Assembly (NCBI GenBank): GCA_947383685.1
Contig: CANDEE010000004.1
Coordinates: forward strand, 1-57,811
Reading direction: 5' to 3'
DNA from: an uncultured Pseudoflavonifractor sp.
GTDB taxonomy: Bacteria; Bacillota; Clostridia; Oscillospirales; Oscillospiraceae
Length of the DNA: 57,811 nucleotides
A program made the translations under genes and the position numbers. Of the stretch, positions 34,834-42,151 are shown one piece after another. The notes beneath the pieces were generated by a model that was not told where the DNA came from, searched no databases, and worked only from the letters and a program-made list of their open reading frames with translations. Each line of letters begins with the position of its first letter. The stretch's first letter is position 1.

Positions 34834-35564
34834 TCTATGCGTGGGGCATCACAGACAAGGGCGCGGTACGCTCCCAAAACCAGGATTCTTATTACTTAAA
34901 GGCTGCCGGAGATGACTTGGTGGTCGCCATAGTTTGTGACGGTATGGGCGGCGCCCGCGCGGGTAATGTGGCAAGTTCTCTGGCAGTGAAAGCTGCTTCC
35001 ACCTATTTGGAAGAACTTCCCCGGGAGCTTCTGCTTCAGGTCCCTCAAGAGCATTTGACACAGGCGGCGGCGCTTGCGAACGAGGCGGTTTGCCTTCGCG
35101 CAGAGCAGGATGAGGACTGCCGTGGCATGGGAACCACAATGGTAGGCTTAATCCTCTCCGGACAGAAGGCATATATTCTCAACATTGGGGACAGCCGGGC
35201 ATATTTGCTGGGTGAGGAGGGTGTGACTAAGGTAACCCGAGACCACTCGGTGGTGGAGGACTTGGTCCACCGGGGGGAACTTACCCCGGAGGAGGCTCGG
35301 AGCCATCCTCAGAAGAATCTTATCACCCGCGCTCTGGGAGCTGAGCCGGAGGCTCGGACAGACCTCTATGAATTACAGATGAAAGCAGGAGAATTTTTGC
35401 TCCTTTGTAGCGACGGCCTGTCAAACGTACTTACCGATCAGGAGCTTCTCTACGAGGCCTTATACGGAGGAGCGCCAGAGAGCTGCTGCCAGCGGATGCT
35501 GGAAATTGCCCTGTCCCGTGGGGCTCCGGACAACGTGACGGTTGTCCTTATTCAACAGGTATAA
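34830..35564 (+). CDS. stp: PP2C-family Ser/Thr phosphatase (Stp/PrpC)
   Basis: Dephosphorylates proteins modified by the adjacent PASTA kinase. Metal motifs DGMGGARAGNVAS (about residue 34), NIGDSRAYLL (about 116), SDGLSNVL (about 192) and DNVTVVL at the end. 244 residues, cytosolic. It directly precedes the kinase by 15 bases, the classic pair. Confidence 0.95.
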   Translation: MIYAWGITDKGAVRSQNQDSYYLKAAGDDLVVAIVCDGMGGARAGNVASSLAVKAASTYLEELPRELLLQVPQEHLTQAAALANEAVCLRAEQDEDCRGMGTTMVGLILSGQKAYILNIGDSRAYLLGEEGVTKVTRDHSVVEDLVHRGELTPEEARSHPQKNLITRALGAEPEARTDLYELQMKAGEFLLLCSDGLSNVLTDQELLYEALYGGAPESCCQRMLEIALSRGAPDNVTVVLIQQV

Positions 35565-35579
35565 GGGAGGGAATGAACT

Positions 35580-37742
35580 ATGGATCAGTACATAGGGAAG
35601 TTCCTCGGAAAAAGATATGAAATATTGGAGCGCATCGGTTCCGGAGGTATGGCGGTGGTTTATAAGGCAAAGTGCCATAGGCTGAACCGGTTTGTAGCGA
35701 TCAAGATTCTCAAGGAGGATCTTGCCCACGATGAGGAGTTCCGCCGCCGGTTCCGGGAGGAATCCCAGGCTGTTGCCATGCTTTCTCACCCCAATATTGT
35801 GGCAATCTATGACGTTTCCAGGTCTGAGGACGAGGCAGAGCCGGACTATATTGTCATGGAGCTGATTGAGGGCATTACGCTCAAGCAATATATGCAAAAG
35901 CGGGGTGGTAAACTGAGCTGGAAGGAGGCTCTCCATTTCAGCACCCAAATTATGAAGGGTCTTTCCCACGCCCATAGCCGGGGAATTATCCACCGGGATA
36001 TTAAACCCCACAACATTATGATTCTCAGGGACGGCAGTGTAAAGGTGGCTGATTTCGGCATTGCCCGCCTCATGTCCTCTACTCAGAACACCATGACACA
36101 GGAGGCACTTGGTTCTGTCCACTATATATCCCCCGAACAGGCCCGCGGCAGTCGGGTTGATGCACGGAGCGACATATACTCGGCGGGTGTGGTGCTCTAT
36201 GAGATGCTGACAGGCCGTCTGCCATATGAGGGGGATTCCCCTGTGGCAGTCGCTATCCAGCACATCAATTCCATACCATTGTCTCCCCGGGAGTTGGACC
36301 CTTCCATTCCGGAGGCTATGGAGGAGATTACCATGAAGGCCATGGCCTCCTCTGTGGAAAAGCGGTATGTCTCTGCCGATGCTATGCTGGTGGATTTAGA
36401 GGAGTTCCGGAAAAATCCTAATATCAGTTTTGACTATTCCCCCGAGGACCTTTTGCCAGTGGAGGGGGATGAACCCACACAACCCATTGGCGCCAACTCC
36501 CCTCAGACCGTGCATGTCCGTCCTGCCCACACGGAACGGTATGAGACCTCTAAAAGCGGAAGGTCTGGTAAGTCCGGTAAGCTGCCCAAGCTAGGGAAGG
36601 GCGGAGGAAAAGAGGAGAAGCCTGTTAAGCGGCGTCCCCGCCCTGAGCCGGAGGAGGACGATGAGGACTATGATGAGGGCGGCAGCGGCATAGGATTTCT
36701 GGTAGTAGTAGCGGCTGTGATTCTATGTCTGGTAGGAGTGGGTGTTTTTCTTTGGACCAACGTATTCAGCGGCATGATGGACCCAGGCGAGGTCTACACA
36801 GTTCCCAGTGTGCTGGGATATACCCTGGAGGAAGCGCAAACGTTACCTGAGGTCGTAGACAACGGCTTCACTGTAGTAGAGGGCCGTCATGTGACCAGTG
36901 AAACGGTTGAAGCCGGTCTCATTGTAAGCCAGAGTCCCAAGGCGGAGGATCTTGTAAAAGAGGGCGGCCAAACGATTACGGTGGAAATCAGTTCCGGAAG
37001 TGAGGGACTGAAAATGCCGGACGTCTATAATCTGGACCAGCGGGTAGCAGAGCCCACTCTGCGGGCATTGGGGTTAGTCCCCAAGGTGGAGACGGATTAT
37101 TCTGAATCCGTTACCAAGGGGAATGTGATGTCTCAGACTCCTGCCAAGAATGAGTCGGTGGAGGCAGGCCAGGAGGTCATTATTGTAGTGAGCCAGGGAA
37201 GGAAGCTCCAGGAGGTTCCCATGATTCCTGTGACCAACATGACTCTTGAGGAAGCTACCAAGGCCCTGACAGACATGGGCCTCCGGGTGGGAAGAGTAAA
37301 GAAAGTTCCCAGTGATTCGGTGGAGGAGGGGAAGGTATGCTCACAGAGTGTACCGGTGTATACCATCGTGATGGAGGACACAGCTATAGACCTAGAGGTC
37401 AGTACCGGAATTGTGACCGTAGACCCACCTGAGATGACGGATATTCCCGGCCCTGATGCGAGCGCTGTACCCACACCTACCCCGACTCCGATAGCGACAG
37501 CGGAACCTTCAGCTCCGGCAGTCCGCACCAGCAGAAAGGATGTGACGGTGAATCTTCCCAATGACAGGGAAACGGTTACTGTCCGGGTCACTGTGGGCGG
37601 TGTGGAGCAAGTCCATGACCAGGTGGTGGAGACCCGGTTGCGAATGGCCCGGTTTACTGTGGAGGCCAGCGGCGTACAGCAGATTGTGGTCTACTTGGAC
37701 GGCGTTCCCGCAAAGGATTATTCCGAGGATTTTGGGACCTGA
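35580..37742 (+). CDS. prkC: Ser/Thr protein kinase with PASTA domains (PrkC)
   Basis: Membrane kinase that senses muropeptides or lipid II. Kinase domain at residues about 11-275: GSGGMAVVYKA loop, catalytic HRDIKPHNIM and DFGIARL. A basic juxtamembrane linker (about 320-365) precedes one membrane span (about 371-396), then three extracellular PASTA repeats (about 405-472, 473-540, 541-612), a Pro/Thr linker and a C-terminal beta-rich domain of about 75 residues. In Bacillus PrkC triggers spore germination and controls growth; a spore role fits the neighbours. 720 residues. Confidence 0.95.
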   Translation: MDQYIGKFLGKRYEILERIGSGGMAVVYKAKCHRLNRFVAIKILKEDLAHDEEFRRRFREESQAVAMLSHPNIVAIYDVSRSEDEAEPDYIVMELIEGITLKQYMQKRGGKLSWKEALHFSTQIMKGLSHAHSRGIIHRDIKPHNIMILRDGSVKVADFGIARLMSSTQNTMTQEALGSVHYISPEQARGSRVDARSDIYSAGVVLYEMLTGRLPYEGDSPVAVAIQHINSIPLSPRELDPSIPEAMEEITMKAMASSVEKRYVSADAMLVDLEEFRKNPNISFDYSPEDLLPVEGDEPTQPIGANSPQTVHVRPAHTERYETSKSGRSGKSGKLPKLGKGGGKEEKPVKRRPRPEPEEDDEDYDEGGSGIGFLVVVAAVILCLVGVGVFLWTNVFSGMMDPGEVYTVPSVLGYTLEEAQTLPEVVDNGFTVVEGRHVTSETVEAGLIVSQSPKAEDLVKEGGQTITVEISSGSEGLKMPDVYNLDQRVAEPTLRALGLVPKVETDYSESVTKGNVMSQTPAKNESVEAGQEVIIVVSQGRKLQEVPMIPVTNMTLEEATKALTDMGLRVGRVKKVPSDSVEEGKVCSQSVPVYTIVMEDTAIDLEVSTGIVTVDPPEMTDIPGPDASAVPTPTPTPIATAEPSAPAVRTSRKDVTVNLPNDRETVTVRVTVGGVEQVHDQVVETRLRMARFTVEASGVQQIVVYLDGVPAKDYSEDFGT

Positions 37743-38638
37743 TGGAAGGGATTATTTTTAAGGCTCTTTCTGGGTTCTACTATGTAGATTGTGATGGACA
37801 GACTGTGACCTGTCGGGCCAGGGGGAAATTTCGCCACGAAAAGGTCTCGCCTCTGGTGGGGGACCGGGTGAAAGTTACTGCCCAGATTGACGGCACAGGT
37901 ACAGTTGACGCCATCCTGCCCCGAAAAAATGAGTTTTGGCGGCCTGCGGTTGCTAACATTGATGATTTGGTTATCGTCGCTTCTGGAGCTACGCCGGTTA
38001 CCGACCCGTTTCTTATTGACCGGGTGGTAGCAGTAGCAGAACGCCAGGGCTGCGAATGTGTGATTTGTTTCAATAAGTGGGACCTGGAACAGCCCCAGGT
38101 GCTATATGAGACATATACCGCCGCCGGGTTTCCAACCCTCCGGGTCAGTGCGGAGACAGGAGAGGGGTTGGAAGAACTTTTCAGTCTTATTTCCGGAAAG
38201 GTATGCGCCTTTACAGGAAATTCCGGAGTAGGGAAATCCAGTATCCTTAACGCTCTGGAGCCGGACTTTGATCTTCAAGTGGGTGATGTGAGCGAAAAAC
38301 TGGGCCGGGGGCGGCATACTACTCGCCATGTGGAATTATTTCGCTTGAAAAATGGAACAGTGGTGGCAGACACTCCGGGGTTTGCTTCTTTTGAGGAGGA
38401 ACCCGACTATGTTCCAGAGGAACTGCAGTATGCTTTCCGGGAATTTACCCCCTATCTGGAAAAATGCCGGTTTTTGGATTGTGTCCATATGAAGGAAAAG
38501 GGCTGTGCCATATTGGAGGCTGTTGCCAGAGGAGAGATAGCACAGACCCGGCATGATAGTTATATCCGCCTTTATCAGCAGGCAAAAGAAATTCCCGAAT
38601 GGCGAAGAAAAGGCCTCGATGGGGCCAAGTCTAAATAG
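37742..38638 (+). CDS. rsgA: Ribosome small subunit-dependent GTPase RsgA
   Basis: Circularly permuted GTPase that aids 30S maturation: G4 (FNKWDLE, about 102) comes before G1 (GNSGVGKSS, about 160) and G3 (DTPGFASF, about 212). OB domain at the N-terminus; C-terminal zinc finger CRFLDCVHMKEKGC. 298 residues. Start overlaps the prkC stop by one base. Last gene of the operon; rpe and thiN, which follow in B. subtilis, are missing. Confidence 0.95.
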   Translation: MEGIIFKALSGFYYVDCDGQTVTCRARGKFRHEKVSPLVGDRVKVTAQIDGTGTVDAILPRKNEFWRPAVANIDDLVIVASGATPVTDPFLIDRVVAVAERQGCECVICFNKWDLEQPQVLYETYTAAGFPTLRVSAETGEGLEELFSLISGKVCAFTGNSGVGKSSILNALEPDFDLQVGDVSEKLGRGRHTTRHVELFRLKNGTVVADTPGFASFEEEPDYVPEELQYAFREFTPYLEKCRFLDCVHMKEKGCAILEAVARGEIAQTRHDSYIRLYQQAKEIPEWRRKGLDGAKSK

Positions 38639-38665
38639 TAAAAACCTTGTTTTTCACAGAAAGTG

Positions 38666-38716
38666 GCCTCCTTTCGTATACTGGAATATCCAGAAGCGGA
38701 AGGAGGCGGCTTTTTT
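38666..38716 (+). terminator. Terminator hairpin after rsgA that also pairs the next RBS
   Basis: 11-bp stem GCCTCCTTTCG / CGGAAGGAGGC (one G-U pair) enclosing a small CTGGA-ATA-TCCAG hairpin, then GGCTTTTTT. It looks like a terminator, yet its 3' arm is the AAGGAGG Shine-Dalgarno of the small gene that starts at 38715. Confidence 0.75.
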
Positions 38717-38885
38717 GTTGTCTGAGGAGATGAAGGGCCATCTGGCTTTGGCAGCAGTCTGTACCGGAGGCATGGCGCTGTTGTTGGCACCCGCCAGCAT
38801 TGTTACACTGGGGCTGGGGGTAGCTCTGGGTTACAAGGGAAAGGACTATATTAAGGGTCTGCTGGAAGGAGGTGGGCAGGGATGA
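38715..38885 (+). CDS. Small membrane protein coupled to spoVM (56 aa)
   Basis: Not recognised. About 56 residues with one long hydrophobic stretch (LALAAVCTGGMALLLAPAS followed by VTLGLGVALG), then a short basic/glycine tail YKGKDYIKGLLEGGGQG. TTG 38715 lies 8 bases after AGGAGG (38701-38706) and is preferred; ATG 38730 would give 51 residues but has its GAGGAG with no spacing. The stop overlaps the spoVM ATG (ATGA), so the two are likely co-translated. The context suggests a forespore or coat-membrane role; this is inference. It could also be a leader peptide for spoVM. Confidence 0.6.
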   Translation: MLSEEMKGHLALAAVCTGGMALLLAPASIVTLGLGVALGYKGKDYIKGLLEGGGQG

Positions 38886-38953
38886 AAATTGTGGTGGTAA
38901 AATCTCCCAAAGCCTTGCGGGGACTTCTGAAAACCATATTCAAGGTAAAATAA
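38882..38953 (+). CDS. spoVM: SpoVM, coat basement-layer membrane peptide (23 aa)
   Basis: Tiny ORF encoding MKIVVVKSPKALRGLLKTIF followed by KVK. It shares with the 26-residue B. subtilis SpoVM the key positions K2, K7, P9, K10, L12 and G14 and an amphipathic helix that senses the convex forespore membrane. The upstream GAGG and the overlapping stop of the previous ORF (ATGA) support translation. Position also fits: spoVM lies downstream of rsgA in B. subtilis. The protein recruits SpoIVA, encoded 1.7 kb downstream here. Confidence 0.85.
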   Translation: MKIVVVKSPKALRGLLKTIFKVK

Positions 38954-38961
38954 TTCAAAGC

Positions 38962-38992
38962 TGTGCCCTGCGGTCCTCTGCCGCAGGGCACA
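38962..38992 (+). other. Hairpin after spoVM
   Basis: 12-bp perfect stem TGTGCCCTGCGG / CCGCAGGGCACA with a 7-base loop but followed by AAAATTG rather than a T-run. It may stabilise an mRNA 3' end or act as a weak terminator. Confidence 0.5.
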
Positions 38993-39089
38993 AAAATTGT
39001 TAAGGTCAGGGGAGACATACCGGGCAGACCTTGTACATATAGATTCACAGAAGAACGGGGCAGGATGCCCATACAAGGAGTGTATGCGT

Positions 39090-40616
39090 ATGGAATTTGA
39101 ACTGGACAGGACGCAGATGAACGGCTTCGATGCCCTGCTGGACACGACCCTTCGAACCGAGGAAACCCTGGAAATGATTGTCCCTGACGCCTGCCCCGAC
39201 ATCCTTCGGGTGGTGGAGACCGATGGTAAGGTGCTGCTGACCAGAAAGGAGGCAATGGATGGGCGGGCAGAGCTGGGAGGACTTATTCGGGCCACGGTGC
39301 TTTATTGTCCCGATGGAGAAACCGGGATGCGCCATTTGGATGTGACCATCCCCTTTACCTGTGGGGTAGATGCCTCCGGCATTGGCCCCGAATGTGTAGT
39401 GGTGGCCTCGGCCCGGTGCTGCAAAGCGGATACCCGAACGATCAACCCCCGAAAGGTATTGGTGCGGGCGGAGGCGGCAGTAGATGTAACCGTCTTTATG
39501 CCTCAAATGGAGTCCATCTGCTCTCAGGTGCTGGAGGCGGAGGAACAGAATGTGGAACAGCTCACCGAGACGCAGGAGGTGTACCTCACCGCTTGCGTCC
39601 AGGAAAAGCCCTTCCCTTTCTCAGACGACGTGTCTCTCTCTGCCAGCAAGCCTGCTGCCGTGGAACTCCTGAAAAGCCGGATATGGCTGAGCCGGGGCGA
39701 GTCCAAAATCATTGGTAACAAGCTGATTTTTAAGGGAAGCGCCAATGTGACCCTCCTTTATCGGGGCCAAGATGATGGGGTCTACACTGCTGGGGCTGAA
39801 CTTCCTTTCTCTCAAATCATGGAAATTTCCGGGGTTGCGGAGGACGCCGAGTGTGATATGACTTTGGCGCTTACTGGAGCGGAATGTACTCTCAATGCCG
39901 AGGATGACGGCAGAAGCGTAACGGTGAGCCTGGAGGCTCTTGCCCAAGCAGTGGTCAGGGAGAACCGGGTCCTCCAAGTCCTGGCCGACGCTTACAGTAC
40001 CAGGGAACCGTTGGCAGTGGAGCGGTCTGAATGTCCTATGGACGCCCGGTTGGACCGGGGTGTCCGTAGCCAAAACGTCCGAGAGGTGTGGGAGACCCCT
40101 ATGCCTGTCCGGGACATGGTGGATTGCCGCATGACCGTGACTCAGGTAACACAAAGCCAGGAGGGAGCACGGCTGGTGCTCACCGCTCTGGTGGAGGTCC
40201 AGGCTCTGTATCTGGACGAAGAGGGAACTCTTTTTTCCGTTCAGCATCCTATGACAGTGCCCTGTGCTCTGGACATTCCTGAAAACTGCCAGTGCTTTTG
40301 CCAGTGTGAGGGGGTAGGGGATGTGTACGCCGCACTTGCTCCCGGTGGAATGGAAGTCCGCTTTGCACTGGACTTTCGCTACTGCGCTTTGGTAAAACGG
40401 CAGGTTATAGCTCTTGTAGGCTTGGGGCCGGGAGAGGCTTCCGAGGATGCCGGGGAGCAGCCCTCCCTGGTCCTGCGGATGCTGGGGCAAGGAGAGCGGC
40501 TTTGGGATATGGCTAAGACCTATGGCACGACCATCACCGACATTATCAGTGCTAACGAGCTGGAGGGCGAGGCTGCCGCCGCGGGCCGGCTTCTGTTAAT
40601 TCCGCGGAGAAGGTAA
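39090..40616 (+). CDS. sipL: SipL-like SPOCS/LysM spore coat protein (DUF3794)
   Basis: 508-residue mother-cell protein, equivalent to C. difficile SipL, which binds SpoIVA to anchor the coat. Three DUF3794 (SPOCS) repeats: about residues 30-110 (ETLEMIVPDACPDIL), 185-255 and 330-410, then a C-terminal LysM domain at about 461-506 (GQGERLWDMAKTYGTTI, ANELEGEA). ATG 39090 has AAGGAG at 9 bases; ATG 39084 is possible. It starts 136 bases after spoVM and runs into spoIVA, so a coat-basement operon is likely. SpoVID is the Bacillus analogue. Confidence 0.85.
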   Translation: MEFELDRTQMNGFDALLDTTLRTEETLEMIVPDACPDILRVVETDGKVLLTRKEAMDGRAELGGLIRATVLYCPDGETGMRHLDVTIPFTCGVDASGIGPECVVVASARCCKADTRTINPRKVLVRAEAAVDVTVFMPQMESICSQVLEAEEQNVEQLTETQEVYLTACVQEKPFPFSDDVSLSASKPAAVELLKSRIWLSRGESKIIGNKLIFKGSANVTLLYRGQDDGVYTAGAELPFSQIMEISGVAEDAECDMTLALTGAECTLNAEDDGRSVTVSLEALAQAVVRENRVLQVLADAYSTREPLAVERSECPMDARLDRGVRSQNVREVWETPMPVRDMVDCRMTVTQVTQSQEGARLVLTALVEVQALYLDEEGTLFSVQHPMTVPCALDIPENCQCFCQCEGVGDVYAALAPGGMEVRFALDFRYCALVKRQVIALVGLGPGEASEDAGEQPSLVLRMLGQGERLWDMAKTYGTTITDIISANELEGEAAAAGRLLLIPRRR

Positions 40617-40628
40617 AGGGGGAGAAGG

Positions 40629-42110
40629 ATGATGGAAGAAAATAAAATTTACGACGATATCGCCCAGCGAACTGGGGGTGATATTTACATCGGAGTGGTG
40701 GGCCCCGTTCGCACAGGCAAGTCCACCTTCATTAAGCGGTTCATGGAAACCCTGGTGATTCCTAACATCGAGAACGTCTACCGCCGGGAGCGGGCACGGG
40801 ATGAATTGCCACAGAGCGGTTCGGGTCGAACGGTAATGACCGCTGAGCCTAAGTTTGTTCCCGAGGAGGCCGTTCGGGTGGACATGGAGGACGGAGCCTC
40901 TTTCTCCGTGCGGCTTATTGACTGTGTGGGTTATATGGTTCCCGGCGCAGTGGGGCAGACAGAGGATGATATGCCCCGGATGGTGACCACTCCCTGGTTT
41001 GAACAGCCCATTCCCATGACCGAGGCCGCTGAAGTGGGGACGAGGAAAGTCATTGCTGAGCATTCCACAATCGGTATCGTGGTCACCACCGATGGTACCG
41101 TGACTGATATTCCCAGAGAGGAGTATCTGGAGGCCGAGAACCGGGTCATTACTGAGCTCAAGGAACTGGGGAAGCCCTTCCTGGTGGTTTTGAACTCTGC
41201 CCATCCCGATTCCGATAGGGCCAAGGCCATTCAGGCGGACATCATGGACCGCTACGATGTATCCTGTATGCGTTGCAACTGTCTGGAGTTGGGTGAGGAG
41301 GACGTGACCGCAATCATTCAGGGAGTCCTTTATGAATTTCCCGTAAAGGAACTGGACCTGTTCCTGCCCTCCTGGGTGGACGCTCTGCCCTATGACCATC
41401 CCATCAAGAGCGGTCTCTACACCGCTATCCGGGAGGGGGCCTGTGAGATGCGCCGTATCCGGGAGGTGGAGGCGGCCATGACAGCCATCGGCGCCTGCGA
41501 GACGGTGAGTAACGCAAAGGTGACAGCCATCGACCTGGGCTCAGGTACCGCCACAGCGGTCCTTGAGCTGCCAAGGAGCCTATTCTATGACACCATCTCC
41601 GCCCAGTCGGGCTTTACCATTGCGGATGATGGGGACCTGATGAGTCTGCTTACCAGCCTGGCGGGGGTAAAACGGGAGTATGACAAGGTGGCCGAGGCCA
41701 TTACCCAGGTTCGGGAGACGGGCTATGGTATCGTAGCCCCCAGCTTTGAGGAATTGAAGCTGGAGGAACCGGAAATCGTGAAGCAGGGAGGACGTTATGG
41801 GGTGCGCCTTAAGGCGTCAGCTCCCAGCATCCATATGATTCGGGCAGATATTGAGACGGAGGTTTCTCCTCTCATGGGAAGCGAGAAGCAGTCCGAGGAG
41901 ATGGTAAGCTACCTGCTTCAGGAGTTCGAGGGCGACACGGCCCGTATCTGGGAATCCAATATTTTTGGGAAATCCTTTCACGATCTGGTGAGCGAGGATT
42001 TGAATACCAAGCTAAAGCGGATGCCTGACGACGCACGTGACAAACTTCGAGAGACCTTACAAAGAGTCATTAATGAAGGCTCCGGGGGGCTTATTTGTAT
42101 TATTCTGTGA
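40629..42110 (+). CDS. spoIVA: SpoIVA, spore coat morphogenetic ATPase
   Basis: ATPase that polymerises around the forespore and forms the base of the coat. N-terminal TRAFAC-like Walker A GPVRTGKST (residues about 24-32), DCVGYMVPGAVG as the switch region, C-terminal domain ending GGLICIIL. 493 residues, collinear with B. subtilis SpoIVA over its length as far as motifs show. GGGGGAGAAGG precedes the start. With spoVM and sipL this gives the whole core of the basement layer within 3.4 kb. Confidence 0.96.
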   Translation: MMEENKIYDDIAQRTGGDIYIGVVGPVRTGKSTFIKRFMETLVIPNIENVYRRERARDELPQSGSGRTVMTAEPKFVPEEAVRVDMEDGASFSVRLIDCVGYMVPGAVGQTEDDMPRMVTTPWFEQPIPMTEAAEVGTRKVIAEHSTIGIVVTTDGTVTDIPREEYLEAENRVITELKELGKPFLVVLNSAHPDSDRAKAIQADIMDRYDVSCMRCNCLELGEEDVTAIIQGVLYEFPVKELDLFLPSWVDALPYDHPIKSGLYTAIREGACEMRRIREVEAAMTAIGACETVSNAKVTAIDLGSGTATAVLELPRSLFYDTISAQSGFTIADDGDLMSLLTSLAGVKREYDKVAEAITQVRETGYGIVAPSFEELKLEEPEIVKQGGRYGVRLKASAPSIHMIRADIETEVSPLMGSEKQSEEMVSYLLQEFEGDTARIWESNIFGKSFHDLVSEDLNTKLKRMPDDARDKLRETLQRVINEGSGGLICIIL

Positions 42111-42113
42111 AAA

Positions 42114-42151
42114 CAGAAAAGGTGAGACGATATTTCGTCTCACCTTTTCTG
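42114..42151. terminator. Bidirectional terminator between spoIVA and the histidine kinase gene
   Basis: 17-bp inverted repeat CAGAAAAGGTGAGACGA with its complement around a TATT loop; A- and T-runs lie within the arms, so it can serve both converging genes. Confidence 0.9.

Noticed and set aside
38962..38992. Intrinsic terminator after spoVM
   Set aside because: The stem is perfect but no T-run follows on either strand; listed only as a hairpin.
39015..39044. Possible sigma-E promoter before sipL (ACATAC ... CATATAGAT)
   Set aside because: The -10 deviates from the CATACANT pattern and the -35 is only ATA; kept out of the feature list.
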